The notes beneath the pieces are model-generated. The model did no database searches and was not told the origin of the DNA. It was given only the letters and a program-made list of their open reading frames with translations. From Homalodisca vitripennis (taxonomy: Eukaryota; Arthropoda; Insecta; Hemiptera; Cicadellidae): 64,000 bases of DNA. The position numbers and the translations under genes are program-made. Below are positions 58,901 to 64,000 of this stretch, in pieces. Location of the stretch: positions 186,132,501 to 186,196,500 of the forward strand of contig NC_060210.1 in assembly GCF_021130785.1 (NCBI RefSeq), given 5' to 3'. Each line of letters starts with the position of its first letter. Within the stretch, counting starts at the first letter, position 1.

Positions 58901-59958
58901 AATGAGATATCTACTACAAGAATTCATTGTAAGCGGCTTGATAAATATTGTCAGGTTTATTTGAGCGACCATATTTACTCATAGTTCACTTATTTTTAAG
59001 TGATGATAATCTACTAAACAATTGCTGTTATTTATTTGGTTAACATCTGCTAAATATAGAAAAAACAAATGTTTTGTGTTCTGTGTAAATATAGAAAAAT
59101 ATGCATTCTAACTCCCTTTCTATCCTGATATAATTAGTTTCCATAAAGGAGAAAATTATAAACTCTCAAAAAGAAAAATTTGGATAAGCCTAATACAAAT
59201 TTTGATAGCAGATACATTAAAAATGTCTGAAAAAGGAATCCTGACATGTTTACTGATGTTTCTGAGAATAACAATGCATGAAAAAATCTTATCCATAGAG
59301 TGAACCTATTGTCTTCTCTTAGTATCTTTACTGACAAATTTATACATGGAAAATTAACATAGTGAACTTGCTTTAAGTATACAGTAGACAGGAAAAATAT
59401 ATACAAAACACTAAAACCATCCTGCCACAACGAAACTAAATTGCTGCAGGAACTTAAACTCCAATGTTGACTTAATTTCAATTTTAATTTAATCTCAAGT
59501 ACACATTTATCAAGTAACAGCTGCAATTTTTTATTGTCAAAAGTAGTATTTAAACACACTTGTTGAATACTTGTATAGATTTTGAGAAATTCCGAATCTA
59601 GTTTTTGACTTGGACGTTAATTAATTTGGCAACTACAATTTGCTGTGTCCTATAATAACCTTGTATTGTGCAGATGGTATATCAATAAATTGTAGAGTTA
59701 AGAATTCAGAAGAATATTTTACTTTTTTAATGATTTTTTTTTTAACAGAGGGATCAAAAACAACTAATTGATGTATTAAAGATATCACTAAGACAAAAGT
59801 GATCCACAATTGTCAAGATCTTACCATTGTAAGATGTTGGAGGGAAGAGGTTCAGCCACCACATATGGTACAGGATCTCTCTTCAGTCGCATATAATCTT
59901 GTTTTAATCGGGATGTAGCACTGTTATGTTTGTTGTTGGGCATTTTCTTGATGGACAT
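49974..59958 (-). CDS. UBE2J2: ubiquitin-conjugating enzyme E2 J2
   Basis: An ER-membrane-anchored E2 that transfers ubiquitin in ER-associated degradation. Five exons join in phase with GT-AG junctions: 59825-59958, 57916-58041, 55466-55574, 53559-53687 and 49974-50207. They give 243 residues (human about 259). The UBC fold runs from about 14 to 166. It has [16 protein letters not shown], the [20 protein letters not shown] strand, [16 protein letters not shown], and the active-site C95 in [17 protein letters not shown] hydrophilic linker (about 170-212) precedes a C-terminal tail anchor at about 215-236, with [18 protein letters not shown] near-invariant in this family. The start is M in MSIKKMPNN; the 15 in-frame codons upstream are probably 5' UTR after an acceptor at 59986. 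Introns 2-4 hold several repeats. Confidence 0.97.
50208..51709. other. UBE2J2 intron 4, 3' part
   Basis: AT-rich intron ending in aacaataatttttgcag-like acceptor context before the last exon. No coding or repeat ends are supported. Confidence 0.45.
51710..52372. mobile_element. Tigger/pogo-like MITE, 663 bp
   Basis: TA-flanked. The left end starts CAGTGGAGTCCCGCTAATCC and the right end on minus starts CAGTAGAGTCCCGTTAATCC. Subterminal aatccgaac repeats occur near both ends. There is no transposase frame. It resembles the MITE at 13585-13949 in design and target. Confidence 0.88.
52860..53205. repeat. inverted repeat with ~125-bp arms
   Basis: The sequence tggtaaataaatacaaattt through gcaaggtctttcgg and ccatcatcaagcacttcac recurs inverted about 95 bp later with roughly one change in ten. 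A pre-mRNA hairpin would form in UBE2J2 intron 4. No target duplication was found. Confidence 0.8.
54290..55440. repeat. 158-bp tandem repeat, third unit interrupted by a LINE
   Basis: The units contain gtccagaaagtaagtgaaga, ggcgtggcagtgcgtggg and gatgtcagaaaagttatct. Landmark gatgtcagaaaag occurs at 54413 and 54571 (period 158) and again at 55407. The third unit is split at 54676/55347 by a LINE fragment. In minus orientation each unit carries a ttttattttcag acceptor-like motif. It lies in UBE2J2 intron 3 and reaches almost to exon 3. Confidence 0.85.
54677..55346 (-). mobile_element. 5'-truncated LINE with captured UBE2J2 exon sequence
   Basis: The minus strand ends in aaataaatattattcattcattcac, a LINE-like 3' tail at 54677-54700. 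The first bases upstream encode [20 protein letters not shown] followed by a stop, a typical LINE ORF2 end. The short direct repeat aaagt at both junctions fits a target duplication. Its 5' edge (about 55322-55351) is identical over 30 bases to UBE2J2 exon 3, encoding SISDFHPDT. Confidence 0.75.
56223..56290 (+). repeat. solo Tigger-like terminus
   Basis: After TA, CAGTAAAATTCCATTAATCC followed by ggcatcc resembles the left ends at 51710 and 28094. No matching right end was found within the next kilobase. Confidence 0.5.
56375..56492. repeat. hairpin with ~27-bp arms
   Basis: The stretch aggataacagtatttcagac, then atctgcc, is answered by ggcaaatgtctgaaattctg ttatcct, around a 60-bp AT-rich loop. 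The left flank is related to 35185-35280, so this is part of a dispersed repeat. Confidence 0.7.
56491..56916 (-). CDS. unrecognised 141-codon frame in UBE2J2 intron 2
   Basis: A minus-strand frame with [20 protein letters not shown] and [16 protein letters not shown] stretches. It is GC-richer than its surroundings. No signal peptide, domain or repeat was recognised. It lies in the same strand as UBE2J2 but has no matching splice sites. It is probably a transposon-derived or chance frame. Confidence 0.15.
   Translation of the reverse strand: MCKKYFLNGLCTVCSLHFAITGQKVVKVEGVFISIHHSPIPCTGTASLPQKAVAGHQLFRVVLPSQSYAELINCEIHPPLLDSIELIQKCINGVWLHRLTADGHGQSRDSSLIDINLMSAKYDAMPSPPQIEKKHCCVLYY
58042..59824. 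other. UBE2J2 intron 1 (between coding exons 1 and 2)
   Basis: AT-rich. A 141-codon minus frame at 59134-59559 is rich in Leu, Phe and Ser and looks like a chance frame in AT-rich DNA. No repeats with readable ends were found. Confidence 0.45.
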
Positions 59959-60071
59959 TGCAGTCTCAGCAGTTCCTAAATAAAACTGCAAAATAGAGAA
60001 CACATTGTTAGTTAAATAGTCAGACGTAATTTCCGATGAACCAAGTAGAGAATTTTATGCAAGACGATTAA

Positions 60072-60180
60072 CCCTTTAACGAGTATAGGTGTTTGTTACA
60101 AAATAGTATTGACGTTCCAGAACGTCATATTAAAAATCATGTGAAAATAGTAAGGACGTTCTAGAACGTCAATGAATTAT
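60072..60180 (+). repeat. solo piggyBac-like terminus with two palindromes
   Basis: TTAA (60068-60071) is followed by CCCTTTAACGAGTATAGG, then two short palindromes, gacgttccagaacgtc (60111-60126) and gacgttctagaacgtc (60155-60170). The layout matches the left end of the element at 46450. The opposite end was not found before the LINE at 60.8 kb. Confidence 0.6.
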
Positions 60181-60835
60181 GACTTATATTACAAGTACTA
60201 GCTCTTATGTTTTTTCTCTATGGAAGAAATCCACCCACTGTTCCTAACCTTAAATAACTGAGCGCAGTTTCCCGCGTAAATACTGTCAGCTGCTTTCAAC
60301 TACAGAGCGGCTGTAAAGGTTTTTTCCGCATACGGATTCCCGCGATTTCTACTGTCAACAGTAATTGGTGCTAACAACTTCTACAGTCGCATTCTGCTGT
60401 AACATTCACTTTGTGCAGTTTCTTCTACAATGATGAAATAGTGTTGTTTATTGTTTTCAAGTCAGTTTCAAGGATATGGGAGCAGTCGACCGCTCTGACA
60501 TGATGATATCTTTCAATGACAGTGCAAGGAAATCAAAGTAGTGGTACCGTAAATTATTTTTCCACTTGATTGATATTGTTGTTTTGAATACATACAACAT
60601 GTTTGTAATCAAACAAAACAAGAAAAGTGGGTTTTGTGACTTTAGACTAAACCTCATCTGACAAATATTGGAAACACATCACACTCCAAGAGAAGGAAGG
60701 CTGGTAGCCGCGGCGCCGAGGGTCGTGCCACCGCCAGCCGCTACCAGAGACCAACATCCGCTCCGCCTGACCGGCAGACACTTCCCCCGGCCACTGCCGA
60801 CGCCAGAAGGTCAGACACGGAAGACACAAAAGAGA
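60181..60835. other. upstream flank of UBE2J2
   Basis: It should contain the UBE2J2 promoter and any 5' untranslated exon, but I cannot place either. A GC-rich block at 60690-60830 has short frames on both strands and adjoins the LINE tail at 60836. Confidence 0.35.
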
Positions 60836-61062
60836 TCAATCAATCAATCAAATAAATTTATTTTCAAAAACAAATTTCCAACACTTGTACATGTTAATGC
60901 ATGAAAATTGACAGCACATAGAGCAAAGTCTGTGCGTGCTGTCCAGTTCAAATCTAGAATGTACAAAGTATAAATAATAAAATAAGAAATGCTATATGTT
61001 AATGAAAAATAAATAAATTTATTTATTTATTTTTTTATTTTATTTATTTATTTATTTATTAA
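60836..61062 (-). mobile_element. LINE 3' end with (TGAT)n tail
   Basis: The minus strand ends gaaaataaatttatttgatt followed by gattgattgat. The preceding acatgtacaagtgttgg and tttgttttt resemble the 3' part of the LINE at 54677-55346, so they are probably the same family. An AAAT-rich run (about 61010-61062) marks its other side or the tail of a second insertion. Confidence 0.5.
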
Positions 61063-61980
61063 CCGAGCCTCAGGTACTGGACGGGTCACAGGTGGCGGAT
61101 GGTGGACGTCCCATCAGATATGGTGGGCAGCTGCGAATAAGGGGCAACCCAAATAAGCAGTCCCGGACCGAGGCGGCAACATTACGAGGGGAGTGGCGAG
61201 GGTGACTCGTGGTGGGGTCACACTTTTCAAAAACCACAAATCCCAATGACAATGTTGTGTCATGGCGAGAAAGTGCCGCCAGTAAATAAGCACTGCCCGT
61301 ATGCCTTGTACGATAGGGTTGGCCTCCCGCAAGGCTAGGGGAAGGTACCCCGATAAAGAACCAGGGCCAGGACAGGGTCTGGAAGCTGTGGTGTGAAAGC
61401 GACTGTCATAGGAGAAGAAGACTCTACACAAACTCCTGGTCCTCCAGGTTGGGGGTTGGACGTTGGGCCAACAACCCACTCTGGAAAAAACAAATGTTAC
61501 GAAACGTTTAAATGGAGCCTCGGAAACTGGACTGGAACTGAAGGCAAAGACCAAGCTACGTACAAAGGATTTGAGACTGGGTACATGGAACATCAGAACA
61601 CTAGCGGTGCCTGGTGGGTGTGATGTATTTTAGCCAAAGAATTAAGTAGGTATAATTTAGACATAGTTGCATTGCAGGAAACCAGATGGCCACTGGCTGG
61701 GAAAAATTAATACCAAAGAATATGCAATTTATTATAGTGGTACGGACGATGGCAGATATTATGGAGGGGTAGGATATGCGGTGAAGAAAAATATTACTGA
61801 ATCAGTTATAGGCTTTACACCAATTAGTGAAAGACTGTGCAATATTAGGTTAAGCGGGGGAAATTCAAGAATCTTTCGTTAATAAACTTATATGCTCCTA
61901 TAGAGGAGGCTGAAGATGAGGAGAAAGATGTATTCTATGGCAGGCTAGAGGAAGAGATAAATAAGCTGCCTCAATATGAT

Positions 61981-62916
61981 GTGAAGTTGGTGATGGGTGA
62001 TGCTAATGCAAAAGTGGGCAAAGAAAACTATTGGACAGAAGTAGCTGGAAAGGAGAGTTTACATGATTCAGCAAATGAAAACGGGTTGAGACTGCTCACT
62101 TTAGCTAGTTCAACAAATATGAAATTATGTAGCACAATGTTCCCAAGGAAAAGAATTCACAAAGCTACATGGGTTTCTCCAGATGGGAAAACAAGCAACC
62201 AAATTGATCATGTATTAGTAGACAATAGACATTATAGCAGCATTACAAATGTGCGCACAGTCAGAGGCGCAGAATTTGGTACAGACCACTATTTAGTCTT
62301 AATTAGCTTAAGACAAAGAATAAATGTGAATAAAAAGAGAACACCTAGGAAAGAACAATTAGCGTCTGACAAAATAACAATACCAGAAGTGCAGAGGGAA
62401 TTTAAAATTAAATTGAGTAATAGATTCCAAATATTGGAAGATGAAAGCAAAGAGACACAAATGACTGAGTCAGACAAGATTGGAAAACCATGGAAAAATT
62501 TACAAACTATAGTCACTGAAACAGTAAAGGAAGTGTGTGGCACAAAGGAAAATATGAAGAAGAATCCTTGGCTCTTACAGAGGATATGCAGGACAGCCGT
62601 AAACAAGAGAAGAGAAATAAAGCACAGGTGGTTAGCAAGCAGGAACAATGTGGATGAAGAAGGCAGAAGAATGACAGAACGACTTAGGACAGAATACTGT
62701 GAAGCTAACAGAAATACCAGAGTGGTACTTAGACGAGCGAAAAGAGAATTCCTAAACGGAAAACTTACCAAGGCTGAGAATGACAGAACAGCAAATAACG
62801 CAAGAGATTTTTTACAGAAAACAATCCGTTTTTTCAAACAAGGCGTCTCAGCAAAAAGCTATGGCATAAAAGACAAAAATGGACAGTTAGTGATGGACAA
62901 AGAAATCAGGGGTTAA
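61981..62916 (+). pseudogene. RTE LINE: endonuclease C-terminal half and linker
   Basis: A 311-codon open block. Residues 1-110 cover the APE endonuclease end, with GDANAK, the ATWVSPDGKTSNQIDHVLV segment (catalytic N and D) and TDHYLV. The rest is the basic linker before the reverse transcriptase. It starts after a frameshift from the upstream endonuclease half (about 61535-61880). Confidence 0.8.
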
Positions 62917-63275
62917 AGTGTGGAAAGACTACTTTGAAGAACTCCTGAATTGTGGACCACTGTACAAACAGAAGCGTTGACGATGAATTAAATTACCAAC
63001 ATGTACAACCGGAGGTGATGCCACCCTCTACGCAAGAAGTAGAAGACGCGGTAGGGGGTAGCGAAGCTTAAATGCAATAAGGCTCTGGTGAAGACGGAAT
63101 TACAAGTGAGATTATTAAAAGTGGAGGAAAATTCCTGATAAAGAAATACATAAACTTATTACAAAAGTATGGGAAGAGGAAATTATACCGGAGGTATGGA
63201 GAGAAGCAGTGGTAATTCCTCTGCACAAAAAGGGGGATAAACAATTATGTTTCTAATTATAGAGGAATATCTCTT

Positions 63276-63930
63276 TTGAACACCGTCTACAGGATATTTT
63301 CAAAAATATTACTATCAAGATTAAGTCCTTATACTGAAGCAATAATTGATGAACAGCAATCAGGATTTATGAAAGGCAGGTCCACAATAGATCAAATTTT
63401 CCTACTTAAACAGGCAATCTCAAAATATTATGAGTTCAACAAAGGCTTCTATGGAATTTTTATAGACTTCAAGAAAGCTTATGACAGCATAGATAGGAAA
63501 TGCTCTATTCAAGAAGATGGAAAAAACATGGAATCCCGCAAAAAACTGATAAGACTGTCAAAAATGTGTATAAGTGACTCAAAGGCCAAAATAAGAATAG
63601 ATGGAGAAATGTCGGAAAACTTCCTTATCAACACTGGAGTAAGACAGGGAGATGGGATTTCTCCCACTCTCTTCAACCTGGCTGTGGAAGAGGGCATTAC
63701 AAAAAGTTAAAAGACTACAAAGAGGGGTTAAATTAGGAGTGGACCTGAACGTAATGGCATTTGCGGATGATGTAGTGATCTTGTCAGAAAGTTTGGATGA
63801 CCTCTCCACACTAACAAAAAGTTTTATTAAAGAATGTCAAACAGTAGGCTTAGAGCTAAATGAAGATAAAACTAAAATTATTCATTTTGGAAGACATGCT
63901 GGAAATGTTGAGAGCAAACTTAAGCATTGA
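63276..63930 (+). pseudogene. RTE LINE: reverse transcriptase core, two frames
   Basis: The first frame (63276-63710) carries the RT fingers and palm up to GVRQGDGISPTLFNLAVEEG. The second (63652-63930) continues with NVMAFADDVVILSESLDDL and LELNEDKTKIIHF. A small indel near 63708 separates them. A deletion near 63500 also removes part of the palm between YDSIDR and SIQEDGK. Confidence 0.8.
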
Positions 63931-64000
63931 TAACTACTCGATTGGCTGGGTAGAAAGTTTTAAATATTTGGGTGTAACAATAAACAGCAAAAACGTGGAG

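Larger units (their letters stand above)
61063..64000 (+). mobile_element. RTE-type LINE, degenerate, runs off the window
   Basis: A GC-rich leader (61063-61530) precedes an APE-type endonuclease: LRLGTWNIRTL at about 61570, LVMGDANAKVG at about 61987 and GTDHYLVLISL near 62278. The reverse transcriptase follows: FMKGRSTIDQIFLL (63367), FIDFKKAYDSID (63460), GVRQGDGISPTLFNL (63640) and the catalytic FADD (63763). Frames break near 61620, 61880, 62915, 63060-63270 and 63708, so it is not functional. Motif style (endonuclease like the craniofacial-development-protein-2-like annotations, RQGDxxSPxLFN) fits the RTE clade. The 3' end lies beyond the window. Confidence 0.85.

Noticed and set aside
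59134..59559. 141-codon minus-strand frame in UBE2J2 intron 1
   Set aside because: Residue use is typical of AT-rich noncoding DNA, with no domain and no splice fit with UBE2J2.
61114..61593. 159-codon minus-strand frame
   Set aside because: It is antisense to the LINE leader and endonuclease start, and long only because the region is GC-rich.
62289..62837. 182-codon minus-strand frame
   Set aside because: It is antisense to the RTE LINE coding region.

Overview
This is a eukaryotic nuclear window, AT-rich, with multi-kilobase GT-AG introns and a dense load of transposon debris. The repeats (mariner, Tigger/pogo-like, piggyBac-like, hAT, RTE-type LINE, tRNA- and 5S-derived SINEs) and the gene complement point to an arthropod, most likely an insect. 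A hemipteran is my guess, from repeat flavour only. Nothing prokaryotic, viral or CRISPR-like was seen.

Layout. Positions 1-250 hold the decayed end of a mariner transposase. Two intact intronless genes lie back to back. One is a PKA-catalytic-subunit-like kinase (4757-5836, minus). The other is a diverged flotillin-2-like gene (7493-8755, plus). Both look like retrogenes. NDUFA10 (mitochondrial complex I, P-loop family) runs on plus from 12549 to 27484 in six exons, 407 residues. Its 7.2 kb first intron contains a nest of inverted-repeat elements with readable target-site duplications. An LRRC34-type leucine-rich-repeat gene runs on minus from 41557 to 30309 in seven exons, 401 residues. One of its exons has been amplified into a 265-bp tandem array with 42-nt spacers, and only the copy next to the downstream exon is intact. 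The 8 kb from 41558 to 49973 is intergenic and holds a hAT element, a foldback and a piggyBac-like element. UBE2J2 (ER-anchored ubiquitin-conjugating enzyme) runs on minus from 59958 to 49974 in five exons, 243 residues. From about 60.8 kb to the window end lie a minus-strand LINE 3' end and a frameshifted plus-strand RTE-type LINE that continues past the edge.

The genes are unrelated housekeeping or tissue-specific loci with no sign of working together. All three spliced genes were rebuilt exon by exon, with matching phases and GT-AG junctions.

The most unusual items are the amplified LRRC34 exon array; the nested GG-terminated elements with 8-bp duplications in NDUFA10 intron 1; a dispersed hairpin sequence present three times within 6 kb; piggyBac-like termini carrying paired palindromes; and a LINE fragment in UBE2J2 intron 3 whose 5' end is fused to 30 bases identical to the neighbouring UBE2J2 exon, as expected from template switching.
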